Below, piece by piece: positions 49,681-62,000 of a DNA stretch of 64,000 nucleotides (positions are counted from its first letter, which is position 1; every line of letters begins with the position of its first letter). The translations under genes were made by a program, and so were the position numbers. The notes under the pieces are model-generated. The model searched no databases and was not told the origin of the DNA. It was given only the letters and a program-made list of their open reading frames with translations. This DNA comes from Capitulum mitella (taxonomy: Eukaryota; Arthropoda; Thecostraca; Pollicipedomorpha; Pollicipedidae), in the NCBI GenBank assembly GCA_030062745.1, contig CP099850.1:10545538-10609537 (forward strand), written 5' to 3'.

Positions 49681-51571
49681 TTAAGATCGCGTGTGTATAA
49701 GACACGTCTACGAACGAAAATCCATCTCACCGTACAATGTTTACGCTGTGCGTTCCCGAACGCATGCCTCGCCCAAGCCTTCGAATGCAACGCATGGCTC
49801 ACACTCGCTGGCGCGTTTGACAGACATCCATGCACTATGCATACTCGGTCCATCACGATCAGCACTTGCGCGGTCGCAACCAGCGTGAACACGCCCGAGT
49901 TCTCCCCCTGGCCCAGTTCGCGGACGTTTGGGATTCCTGTGGCGCCGCGAGAAACCTCCAGGCGGCCGTGTGCTGTGTGCCGAGGGCCGGCAGCCCGTCT
50001 CTGAGGATCCGCACCTGATCGGACTCCGTCAGTCGGGTGAGCTCTGGTCCAGCAGGCCCCGTGCCGGCTTGTCTCCTTTGAGCAGGGAATCGATTCCAGG
50101 TGAACCGACGGCGTCTGCCGCGGAGAATGAATCCACGTTTTAGGCGCTTATTACGTTACAAGATTGTGAAAGGCAGTTTTCTGCATGGAAGTTTTATCCC
50201 AAGGGTGAAGTCCCGCCGAGGGAAAGGCTCGCAATGGCTGAGGTGGAATGAATGAGACGCAGTATGGAAGACCTGGAACCAATTTTCCAGGTTCATTTGC
50301 GCTGACGGTTTCATTTTTCAAGCAAGTCTGCTGATATTTGTCGATGTGTTGTCTGTGATGTGCACTACTGGGGAATTTGCACGCGTCGAATTTCATGGAA
50401 ACCGTGCCTGACGTTGTCTTGTATGTCTCGTCACTATAACTATAAGGGCCGTTTTCTTGGCTGGTTGAGATTTGAAGTATGTAAGTAATCTGGCCATTGT
50501 CGTTTGTGATATTTTGGCCTGGAAATCACCCCGATTGAAACACCATTGATTGCAAAGGCGACAACAGTGGTGTTCCGACACGTAGGCGTACCAATTATGA
50601 AGACCATTTCACATTGGCTGGGTAGAAATATAATCCGTGGAAAGCAGACCAACTTTACCTTTACAAACTGGCCATCGGGAATACAATTTCATATAGATTA
50701 TATTTAGATAGTTTCATGCCTTTCATGAACTTTCGTTGGCTTCATGACGACGTTAACACAAGACCAGAAATCTGCAGTTTATAGGCCAGTGATGCAAACA
50801 GTTTCCCGAAACGAACCAAACAAAATTGATTGCTGGATGGCGGCGTGCGTAACGTTTCTCAGACATGCGCATCTGTCAACGGCGACCCAACCGACGGAGG
50901 AATTAAGGAAACCACCTTGCTATCAAAGTACTGTTGGGGAATTTAGGAAGCGCATTAAGTTCGAGTTAGCTTGGACTGTTGACCAAGGTATGTTGCCAGA
51001 TGATCCAACGCGAGATAAGGCATGTCTCCTCATAAAGCCAGCTGGCCAAATGGCTAAATGCTTTATAGGGTGATTCGTTTAGAATTTACGGCCACTCCGA
51101 ATTCTGTTTTAGTCATCTATATGCCTATAAATCCATCATCTATCCGTCGTTCAGCTGAACTGAGAGTTTCACTCAGTCATGATTACTTAACCGTTTTATG
51201 ACTGCACGAATAGGTATGATGCAGAAGCATTTGCAAGCAAAACTATAGTATGCAATAACCTTAATTGGGGCAGACAGTTTTCTTCGACGTATTCCCTGAA
51301 TATAACTTGCATTTACACACCTTCCAGCTGTAAACTGAAAAAGTCGGCGGATGAAGCAATAGTCGGCGACTGTAACAAGCGTTGCTCGACGGAGGGAGCT
51401 GTGCGCTATATGTAACTGCATTTCTCCAGTTATGGGATGGATCAAGTACGGACGGTCGCTGACGAAGAAAGCCTACATGTCCCCAAGTGGAAGCCAGGTG
51501 TAGTTTCGCAGGTTCGATTCAAGAAATCCTTAAGTTAGTTCTTATTATGTATTATATGAAGTCATATTATA

Positions 51572-51574
<3 letters not shown>

Positions 51575-51618
<44 letters not shown>
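51575..51618. repeat. (TA)n microsatellite
   Basis: A pure TA tract of about 44 bp in a longer AT-rich stretch, where GTCATATTATACA occurs on both sides (near 51560 and 51667) and a TGACGTCA lies near 51664. Confidence 0.9.
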
Positions 51619-51622
<4 letters not shown>

Positions 51623-52799
51623 TACATTTCATATGCTGCGTAATATACATGTATATTATACATGACGTCATATTATACATTTCTGCATACACCGCCGTCT
51701 ATACTGTTATTATCTGTAACAAATTTTACGTTATTTCCGTTTTCCATGAACATGAAACCTTTGGAACGTTTCGAAAATAAGACACCAGTTCCTAGTCCCG
51801 TGATGGGTGCACACCAGAAGCAGAACTGAGGCACACAGCAACGTCCAGTGCCGTGTTCGAGCACTGTGCCCTTTCGTCTTGTCACCTTTGTCTGCAAGCG
51901 GGGCACCCATTCTCTCATTCTGTGTGCAGGATCGTTGCGATACAGGCATTGCATCTTCAAGAAGACGCTGAACACGTCAAGCCATGTTTATTCATTTCAA
52001 ATTGCATAAGTTGAGATGCGAGAAATGCCATGAAGAGGCATCTCTCGCCATTGACACAGTGCTCTTCGTCGAATGACAGTGACACGCCACGTCTAAGCAT
52101 CCAAAATAATACTTAAACGGTCGCGATGTCACCCCAGATATACAGTGAGAGACCTTGTTAACTGATGCACACTCTCCACGTGGGCCAGAGGCATATCATG
52201 TCATGACCTTGCAATCGAGAACGGTTAAAAGAGTTGGGAAGGTGCGTCAGCTGCATTAAAAACATCCAGACACCAGGAGTACCGTGCATGTGACCATATT
52301 TTGCCTTATACGTCAGTAAAAACCAGTACGAAGCCTTATGGGGCGCCTGACCTGCGCATATTACTGTGGTTATCTCCAGATCTGAACGCACATTTTAAAC
52401 CATATTTTTGTGCATCTATTTCGAGATGATGCATTTCGCATGACAGCGCATACGAAGTTCCAAGCTTGCGGAGAGCGTCATGGCGGAGTCAAGCCGGCCT
52501 CTCGGTTTGATTATTTTTGTCAGCCGAACCAAGACGTACTCTGACTTGTCATGATGTTCACGACCGAAGAAGTAATGAGGTTTAAGTGGGAAGAAGAGGA
52601 TGGTTTAAAAATGACGAATTAAGACAACTACTTTGATCTCTACACCTTTAACGTAACACTACCTGCGGAAATGAATTGCCGCTGTCAGCATTGAATATTT
52701 GTCTATATTTCTGATGAGTCAAGGATAATAACGCACCATAATACGCACACAATGTCGAACAGCATTCCGACCGAACTTGTTCCATTAAATGTATGAACA

Positions 52800-53320
52800 G
52801 ATCGCACGTCGCTGCAGGTTCCACCAAGTGTTCTTCGTCGTCGGCAGCACGGCCCGGGACGCGCGCAGACGCTTACACCCATCAGAAACAGGCCGCCGCT
52901 GTTGACGTCCGCCGGCCCGCCGGCTCAGCCACCAGCCGACCAGCGTCGGCTCAGCCTCAGCCCGACCAGCGCAAGCCCAGCCTCGGGCCGACAAGCGCTA
53001 GGCTAGCTTCCGCCCACGGCGCTTGACCTCCGTGACGTCACCAGCCTGGGCGTGCGCCCACCGCCGCCGCCGCCCCCAGGCGAGGCCGGCCTGCGCGGCG
53101 ACACTTGCTGCGCAGCGGCGGCGAGCCGCGGCGCGCCCGGCCCGGCGCCGTCCGCCGCCGCCTGCGGCCGCGGCATCAGCTGGGGTCACGCCCCGCCTCC
53201 CGCTCTGCCGATTCCTCGTCGTTGTCGGCCTGAGGGGGGTACAGGTGTCAGCTCAGTGCCGATGTCGGAGACGATCCGGGTACAGACGGTTGCCGGTGAT
53301 CGGATGCCAGGACGGGAGCT
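52800..53320. other. Strong CpG island near the 3' side of gene B
   Basis: A GC-rich island with a TGACGTCA site near 53034 and GCCGCCGCC repeats. Several overlapping open frames (up to 134 codons, plus) are Arg/Ala/Pro-rich and unrecognised. A promoter or enhancer role is possible. Confidence 0.35.
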
Positions 53321-54597
53321 GTGAATGTCCTATTCTGACGGCGTTTGCTTTAGGGAGACTGACTTTTCGGCTGCTAGCAGCGGGTCCAATACACATGTGG
53401 GTAGGGCAAACAGAGCAAATGCCTTGAAAATCCGTAAAGGTCGCAACACAAGTTTGTAAACTTCCGTCGATCTTAGAGGGACTGTGTGGTGATAAAGATT
53501 GTACGTATGACATCGCAATGAATCAATATTTCTTGAGGTTTTATGCGCAGAACATTACCTTGAAACCACTATGGGTCTAAACACATTTTCCACTTGCCCT
53601 TAAACCCTTTTCGCCGCTCCCAAACCGGTCTGCTTGATTCTCCGTCAGTGGTTTTGGAAGGGCGGTCGGAAAATGGAAGGAATAGCGGTGTTAGGATGCT
53701 TAACAAAAGAAACAGTACTGTCATGTCTTTATTTATTACTAAGTCACTAGTGTCGAAAGAAACCGAAACTCCAGCGCAGCTGGGTGATTCTCAGCATAAG
53801 TCTGATGCGCAAACGCCTCAATATTGCATGCACCGCACTTTCGAAGCAGATGCCCGAACTTCCCAATTCTATTCAGCAAGCTAGATAAGGTACAACGGGC
53901 GTCTCAAAATAAAGTAGGGATTCTTATCACCAAAGGCATATTGCGCGTTCTGACGCTCCCTTAGAAGCTGCCACTGTGCCTGAAACGTTGGCACATGCAT
54001 CTTAAACGACCGGAGATATGACCATCTCGAGACGGCTTGACATTTCAGCTGAGACAAGACAATGGCGAAGATATTCTGACGTCGCAGCGCTCCAGCTCTG
54101 AAGAGCTCAAAGGGTTCTCTGAACCCTCTAGGCCGTGTAATTTTCCCCAAATTGATGTCTCATTCCGCGCTGTTCCTGAGAAGTACGCACTGAAGCCGCC
54201 GAGCGGAATTGCACGTCCTCGTGAAAGCCAACTGCGCTAAGAAACCAGGCCAATGGCGGTAATGAGACGCGTGCCTAATGCCCGCTGTTTAAATGTCACT
54301 GCCGAAAGCGATTATGTTTAATCCCGCCATTCCTCCCACTGAAAGTTCACGAGGCGCAAACCCAATTAACATCGCTCAGCGGATCGTGGAATTTCATGAA
54401 TGCCATATGGCTCAAGAGACCACGTCATTGCAGAGATCGCACTCCAACGCACTTTCCAAACGGCCGGTTGTCCCCCCCCCCCCTTTGGTGTCTGATCCCT
54501 TCAGCACCACTTGCATTTCTCCTAGTCCTGCTGCCGTCATCACCAACGAGCATGTCATATAACGATCCCATAATCAAGCTGCCGTCGTCAGTCACCT

Positions 54598-54985
54598 CTC
54601 TACTGCTCCTGCTGACATCATCAGCACATTATCGCCAGAGAGGGACACCCACCTCTCTGCTGCACCTGCGACATTATTATCACAGAGAGGCATCCATCCC
54701 TCTGCTGCTCCTGTTGATATCATCACCTGAAAGGGACACTCACCTCTCCGCTGCTCCTGCTGAGATTGTCACCAGAAAGGGACATTCGTCTCTCCATTGC
54801 TCTTGCCGACATTGTCATCCGAGAGGGACATTCACCTCTCTGCTGCTCCTGCTGACATTATCACAAGAAAGGGACACTCACCTCTCTGCTACTCCTGCTA
54901 ACATTACCACCAGAGAAGGACATTCACCTCTCTGATGCTTCTGCTGACATAATCACCAGACAGGGACACATACCTCTCTGCTGCC
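54598..54985. repeat. Minisatellite, 46-bp unit, about 8 copies
   Basis: The GACA of the GAGAGGGACA block recurs at 54644, 54735, 54781, 54827, 54873, 54919 and 54965, giving exact 46-bp steps except for one 45-bp unit. The unit is CACCTCTCTGCTGCTCCTGC, TGACATTATC and a CACCAGAGAGGGACATT block. Because 46 is not a multiple of 3, each copy is read in a different frame by the 179-codon open frame over it, which argues against coding. Confidence 0.92.
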
Positions 54986-57397
54986 GGTGCTGGCGGGTCC
55001 GTCCGAGTCCGTCGGTGCGACCCCGACAGGCTCTCCGCTGCAGTTGCCATCACAGCTCGGCCCCTTGTCACTCTCGTCCTGGAGCGGGCGCCACATTCCG
55101 TCAGAGGGCCTCCCAGGTGGCCGCTAGTATCGTGCCAAGATCGGCCATTGCACTGAACTTTCGACGGCAGGGGTATCAGTCACCAAGAAGCGGTTGAATA
55201 ACTGTTTCTGCGATCGTGATGTGGTCGACACGATGAACGAGGCGCGGGCCAATTTCGAGGCAGGAATCCAGCCGGCTCTTGCGGAAATGCATTAACCAAA
55301 TTCGAAATAACGGCCCATTACGATAATCCAAGTTTACATTAACGTGCACCATTTTTTACCGGTTTATGGCATCAAAGTCCCGGCACGTGACGCATGTTTC
55401 AATTGTACCGAAAAAGCTTAGTCGCAAAATACCGGCTGGATGTTTGCCAGTTGGCACGCCTCTCGTTGCAGCACTGAGGAGACACACGACTGCCTGTTGC
55501 ACAGACGCTGTAAGGACAGAGTGGCATGTATCCCAGATTATTACGAAATATTTTGAGACCAGACATCGTAGACATTTTTCCTGCAGGTCAGCTTTTTACG
55601 GTTTGTCATTGAGTTTTTGTCTTGGTTTGCTTTCTCTGGCAACTCTGCATTAACAACGCACGTTTTTTACTTGTCTAGCTGGTAGTGTGATAATCACTGG
55701 GCCTCTGTAATGCAAAGGCAAAACGTACTTCAGCTCGTATGAAGCACCTATGTATAGACATCGGTAATGTCAATATCTGCCAGCTTAACAGTCTGGAGAA
55801 ATCACCATGCTGTAAGACGATCAGAAATTACTAATGGCGATGACCATCCCATACGTGATCCACTGCGGGCACGTTTGGAGATAAAACAGTTTGTATTAGA
55901 TGCCAGGGTGTCTTGCCTGCTTCTAGGTTTCAGTACGACAAGAATTCCGAAGATGATTTCAAGTTGTTTTGAAGTGGATCTTGCATAATCACGGAGTTTT
56001 GCACACTAATAACAAGCATTACAAATAAATTCCCTTTTTCATGATCTACGACGTGTCTCAGTCGGTGAATGTGCTTAAAAATTGGAGCATTTTTTTAACC
56101 TTTTGGTTCTTCCATTCGTTTTTTTTCATTTCATTTCGCCAAAAATCTTTTTAACCGATAATGCTTACCTTTAAGCAACACAAATGAAGTGCAGTTTCTT
56201 CGCCTGCCTGCAATGGCATCTTTGTTGCTGAAGAAGGCCACGAGAAACCATCGCACCACATCGTAAAATAAACCAGACTAGAGGTTTGGAATTTCTCAGC
56301 TTGGCGGGCTAACATACTGCCGACGCCCCGAGCTAAGCTCGTTTTACGCAGCTGGCAAAGACGGCAATAAACCACGGATCGAAGGACAATTAAAATTTAT
56401 CAGTCTGCCAAACGGTCTCCTTTGGAGGCAGACAAGAAAATCGATCAACATTTATCGGGGATAGTAGCGGCGGACTTTCATGAAGCTTCAAGCTCGAGGC
56501 CATCAATTTTCTCTGAGGCCGGGAAGCGGCGTATCGCATAGATACGCGGCGAGGCGCACAGATGTTCGAGGCAATAACTTTAAATACAATTATCCGAGAG
56601 CTATTGGGTTACACTGGAAGTTCCGCTGAAAGAAGCCAATAATGTATGGGAACTTAGGCAGGCATCGAGACGTTCGAGGAACTGGGCAGCCCGATATCTG
56701 CAGCGTGAGATTCTTGACATTGGCTAAATTGCGGGTCCCAAGGAATATGAAACATCCTGATCTGAAACATGAATAACGGTAGTGAACAGCAGAAACAGGA
56801 ATGTGGAAGTGCTGGTCAGCTCGAGGGAATGGAAATGACGCATTCCTCCTGTCCAAACAGTACATCACAAAGGCAACGCAGGCTATCTATGCCTGAGCCT
56901 GGGAAAAGTACCTGGGCCCCGCTGTAAGGAATGGAAAATACGGGGGAGGGGACTGCAACCCGAACTGGTTGTTTATTTTAAATTCATGACTCTGACTAAC
57001 TTCTGAATAATGCAGCCTGATGAACCCACTCGTATTACGCAGTTAGCTATTTTTTAACTGCCGATGGCAGTGCACCTCGACTATTTTGTAGCGCTATTGA
57101 TTAGGGCCAAGGAACATTCTAGACGAAAAACAGTTTAATGTGAACGTTCACAGACAATCACTGAGTCGCGTGTAATGTTTTCCCAACGTCACAAGTGCAA
57201 AGATGTGGCCATGTCCGAAATAGCCCAGGGAGTTCTGCTCTCTATGTCCAGAGTAAATCTGCGTTTTGTGCTGCGAAGCTGGAGGTTGAGGAAGGCGCGG
57301 CCCCGAATTACGGCAATTTTGACTGATAGGTACTTAAACCTGCGACTGCACAAGTCAAAACGCGCAGTGGAAGGGGTTTTCACACTAACGCGCGTTA

Positions 57398-58026
57398 AAG
57401 GGGGTTTGTGCCCCCTCTGGTCTCGAAAACGGAAAGAGCTAGAGACATGAAATTTTTTTGGGAGGGAAGGGCCATAAAGATTTAGATAGTGTGCAATTTT
57501 CATGACCCTACGTCAATACCGTTAAAGTCAAATGGGATTGAAAAGGTCAACTTTGGACGCTGGCGGCCGGTACAGGTAATTCCGTACGGCTTTCCGAACG
57601 GAACGGGACAAGGGTGCGTGTATGAGCGTTAACATGTGGAATACGACAAATTCCATTTATATGGCGTTTTGACTGAGGATTTCGGGCCGAGGTATTGTCA
57701 GGTCATTGACCTATGACACCATTTTTATTTTACGCAATTTAGATTTCGAACAACACGGGATACTTGTGTAACTTGAATTTAAATAAGGTAGTCCTTTGCG
57801 AAGTTCCCCTTTGTCGCGACAGCCGCTATTTTCGTTATGTTTCGTTGACTTCAATGCTTCAAACTTCAAAAATTTCCAGTCAATTTTCGATATTTTTGCG
57901 CCAATCGACGACTTATTTCATTGTCTTAAATGTCACAAGGTACCAAAGACCAACTCCGACCAGCTCCGATCCGTTCTCGAGATTTTCAAGAAAAGCAGGT
58001 GCGGAAGGGCACGAAAATGCCCCCTC
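57398..58026. mobile_element. Possible decayed TTAA element with G/C-run ends
   Basis: TTAA at about 57395 is followed by AGGGGGTTTGTGCCCCCTCTGG, a G-run/C-run hairpin like the subterminal hairpins of the other elements. At the right, near 57998-58026, GGAAGGGCACGAAAATGCCCCCTCCC gives a comparable hairpin. The interior has GGTCATTGACCTATGACACC and other GGTCA words. A right TTAA was not found, so boundaries are tentative. Confidence 0.35.
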
Positions 58027-58469
58027 CCAGTGCTCGTGTTGATATACCAAAATACATTCTATTAAATATCTGCGCCTTCTTGACTTGAACCCTTACTGGC
58101 TAAGACATGGCTTTTAAATATTGACAAAGCCGTGAAGAACCCTGGGGATAAACTGGATAAACAGAAACGGTTCGAATGACGTAAACGCCTCTCCGTCTAT
58201 TGTGTTCACGATGAAAACGCGTTTCTCAAACTATCAAACAGTTTCCGTTTGGCTGACGTCAAAGGCAATGTACATAGTTACCTGTCGCGAATGCAGTCGG
58301 GCAATAACGGCCATGTGCAGGCAGCGAAGGTTGTTGAGTCTTCACTGCATTTTTTTTCGGCGCCATTTTCTCTGGACAGCAAAGACTAGATTCGGTGCAT
58401 GAATGGGCAACGAGTTCTCCATTCTGTCAGGCTTGCCGATTTATGCTGATGATTGGGAGCGGGGAGGGG

Positions 58470-58858
58470 GCCGAGCCGACAGGCTGACAGCCTATCCTCC
58501 CCCAAATGTGGGTTTCTCAACGGATTTATCCCACTTTATGTTGTCCAACGGAAATTTATATAAGTTTTTTTTTCTGTCACCATTTATCGAACGAAAATTA
58601 CATTTATCCCAGTGTATTCAAGTACATGTACAGATAAAAGAAAAATAGACAGACTCCTCGCTTTAGACTTAATTTTTTACTTTCTGCCTATCTCTCATCT
58701 ACTGCGGTCGCTCTTTTCGTTACTATTACTCATTTCCCTTTAAAAGCGGCAGAAAATATGAGGGGGGGGGGGCAAACCAACATTGGATGGGCCCAAATCA
58801 ACAATGGGTGGACCAAGAACCTCTCAGAAGAATACAAATCGACACCTATACATCCTGT
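58470..58858. repeat. Direct repeat flanking gene B exon 6, copy 1
   Basis: About 390 bp, containing CAAATGTGGGTTTCTCAACG, TTTAAAAGCGGCAGAAAATATGAGG and AGAATACAAATCGACA. It matches 59190-59575 block for block at an offset of 720 bp. It lies just 3' of exon 6 of gene B on the gene's strand. No terminal structure is visible. Confidence 0.8.
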
Positions 58859-58935
58859 TCTGCTACACTAGTGTCCGTACCCACGCAGTGTGAGTTTGCC
58901 GGTAGAGCCATGCTCTACTGTCGTCCGGGACTGAC

Positions 58936-59063
58936 CTCTCCGCTGTCCAGCTTGTAGATCTCCACCGCGTGCGTCGCCTGGAAGTGCTCTATGAGCAGCC
59001 AGGCGGTCATGAACGACTCTGTACAGAGGCCGCACAGCAGCATGGAACCAACATCGTCCGTCC
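58936..59063 (-). CDS. Gene B exon 6: C2H2 zinc finger
   Basis: This 128-nt exon has acceptor GGCTATTCCAG and enters in phase 1. It reads TDDVGSMLL, then C-x2-C-x12-H-x4-H (CGLCTESF, TAWLLIEHFQATH), then AVEIYKLDSGE. The T-A-W core and I-Y after the last His match gene A exon 6. At the point where exon A6 has GTGAGT this copy has GTCAGT, a weaker donor in the same phase. Read through, it ends after six more codons at TAG (58915-58917). The exon is bracketed by two copies of a 390-bp direct repeat. Confidence 0.8.
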
Positions 59064-62000
59064 CTGGAATAGCCGACCCGTGCCCGGTCACGCCGCTGAG
59101 GTTACGCTGAGGTCAAGGTCACCGAGCGGACTCATGTAAGCCAATACATCGGGCCAGGGGTGTCGATTTCTGTTAATGGTTGCGGGGCCGAAACAAGGCC
59201 CCGACAACCTAACCTCCCTCCAAATGTGAGCTTCTGAACGAATTTGGCCTACTTTACTTTGACCAACGAAAATTTATATTTTTTGTTACTATTTATCAAA
59301 TAAAAATTGGCATTTGGGCCCATGTATATAGGTATATATAATATATAGACCGAAGACAGAAAAATGAAATAGATACATCGCTTGCGACTTTATTCTTTAG
59401 TTCCTGCCTGTCTCTTATCTGTTGCGGCCGTTCTTGCCGTTGTTATTACTCATTTCCTTTTAAAATCGGCAGAAAATATGAAGGGACCAAAACTAACAGT
59501 GAAGGGCCTAGATCAACATTGGTTGGGCCAGAACCCTCTCAAAAGAATACAAATCGACAGCCCTGCACAGTGCCAAAGGTTTTAGGAACGTGTTAGGTTT
59601 TAGGTATTTTGCCAAAGGTTTTATCACCAAAAGACGGTGGAAATAAACACTTCGGCATGGCCTTAGTAGACGCAGGACGAGACAGCTCAAGGCAGCCATT
59701 AAACACGCAAGGCCGAGGTGAAGTAGGCATTTCACGGTACCACGGTATTCAAACAGACGTCCACAAAAATACCACGCCCGTTTTGTTACGCCTAGACGTA
59801 GTCCAGAAACCGACCTCTTTTGGTAAGATTGCATATGTTGAACCCTATTCTCGCATGGGGGAAGGGGCTTCAGCCTCCTATTTTTTGCTCGTCATTTCTA
59901 GGGGTTTTGAAGCAGCTTCACAAAACTTAGTGACTTTTCCATCCTATCTTTCTTACATATTAGGCCAATTTCCACAACTTTATTTTGCTGAGGGACGGAT
60001 CCAGACCAAGTTTTTTGGGAGGCGCCTCAGACCATTTTTGACACTGCTGAATGTAAAAAAAGTCTGTAAAAAATAAAGTATTTCTGATATGATATCCGAT
60101 ATCTGAATAAAACTTAACATGATTAGGTGCATAGGTGATTAGCAGGGCAAACATATAAAAGATTCTTTCTTGATTTGAGGCCACTTCACAAGGTCAGGTC
60201 AAAGGCAAGAGTCAAAATTTAGTTTTATGCAGATCTTTCCGACGCTAGTTTTCAAAATGCAAAATCCGAATAATTATGACTCAGTACAGCGTCCTCTACT
60301 TCTGTTTAACGTTTCAGGTTTGCATCAGCTAGGGTCAAGGAGCTATGACCTAAAATGTCTGCGCGTATACACTGCATAAAAAAGCCATAAACAGGGCTTT
60401 AGCAAATTTCGTCAACTCAAATGGCTGAAAAGTTCTCAAACACTGTGAAACAAATTCAGAGTCATTCTATGTGACTCTGAGAACATTTGAGGTCATTTAA
60501 TGTGAAAGGTCGTAAGCTGACCTAATGGACTTGCGATCACGACAGTTCCCCGTTTTTGATGTCCCTGGTGCAGCCTGTCCTAACATTATACAATGTAGTG
60601 CGGTTTGAACTTTCTAGGTATAACATGACTAGTGAAAGTTAAAAGGGATATTTTTAAGTCTCATGTTAATTCAGTTTTCAAAAAATATCCCTCCATTTTT
60701 CCAAATCCTGTGAATGCACGTGAATGTTCTCAAGATTCCAAACGTATGGTCCAATGGGAAAAGTCTCATCGATTAGCTCTCAATCCATGCCAATTATATG
60801 AAAATCGGTCCACAAACAGAGGAGTTATAAGAAGAAAAAAGCCGAATTTTTCTGAATTTTTGTCCCTGTATCCAATCCTTACGAAATCTTTGAGTCTTCT
60901 TTGCACGAAATGTAGTTTACTTCGTGGTAAATCGATTATCGTTTGTTGCAATCAAATCGGACGAGCAGTGCTCGAGATTTCAGGGGAGGAGGGGGGGGGG
61001 GTCATATGGGAATGCATCCTGGCGCCATGGGTGCGTTGCCAATCATGTCGAAGCAGAGTTTGAAAAATTTAACCCACATGCTACGGTGAAAAACAAAATA
61101 TTAGGCAGCGCTTACTCAGAGGCCGTTTTTCAAGTTTTTGCTTGCTTTGCTTAACCCTATTCCCGGCAGGGGGAGGCTAAATCCGCCCCCCTCAGGTTTT
61201 TTGCTTGCCAATTCCAGGCTTTTTGACGCAGCTTCATGAAACTTGGTGACTTTTCCTAGCTATCCTTTCTACGTGCTGTGACAAAATTTCACGATTCTAC
61301 TTTGCTTAGGAGCGGAGCCAGGCAACGTTTTTAGGAGGAACCTCAGGTCATTTTTGGCCATGTTGAGGGTAAAAGGAAAATGTCTGCCAAAAACAGAATT
61401 TTTAAGATACAACTTAAAACTTTATATGGATGTATAGCTAAATAGTTGGGTAATGTGCACAGAAAATTCTGTTTATCTGAGGTTACTTTACAAGGTCAGG
61501 TCAAGGTCAAAAGTCAAAATTTGATTTTTTTGCAATAATTTCGGCCCCGTTTTTTCAAATGCCAAACTCGGATTATATATGACGTAGAAAGGTACCCTCT
61601 ACTTGTGTACCAAGTTTCAGCTTGATATCAGGTCGGGTCACGGAGCTATGACCTAAAATGTCAGTGCGCGTACCTTATATCGCAATAGCCATAAAATGAA
61701 ATTTTTGGAATAGAATGAATTCAAATAATTAAAAACGTTTACAGACAATATTAAATGCACACGAGATCATTCCAAGTGACCCCAAGGTCACTGGAAGTCG
61801 TTTAAGGTCAAAGGTCACAAGTTGATCTGAAGAACGTGTGACCATGACAGTTCCCCCTTTTTCATGTCCCTGGCACCGCCTATGCTAACATTATACAAAC
61901 ATTGCAATACCATTTGTACTTTCTTTAGCATAGCATGACTAGCAGAAGCCAAAAAAGTGTTTTTACCTTTTTTGTTCATTCAGCTGTTGGAAAATTAATC

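Noticed and set aside
51500..51525. GGTTCGATTC, a perfect tRNA B-box
   Set aside because: No A box, D-arm or pairing acceptor stem occurs at the right distance upstream, so it is a chance match.
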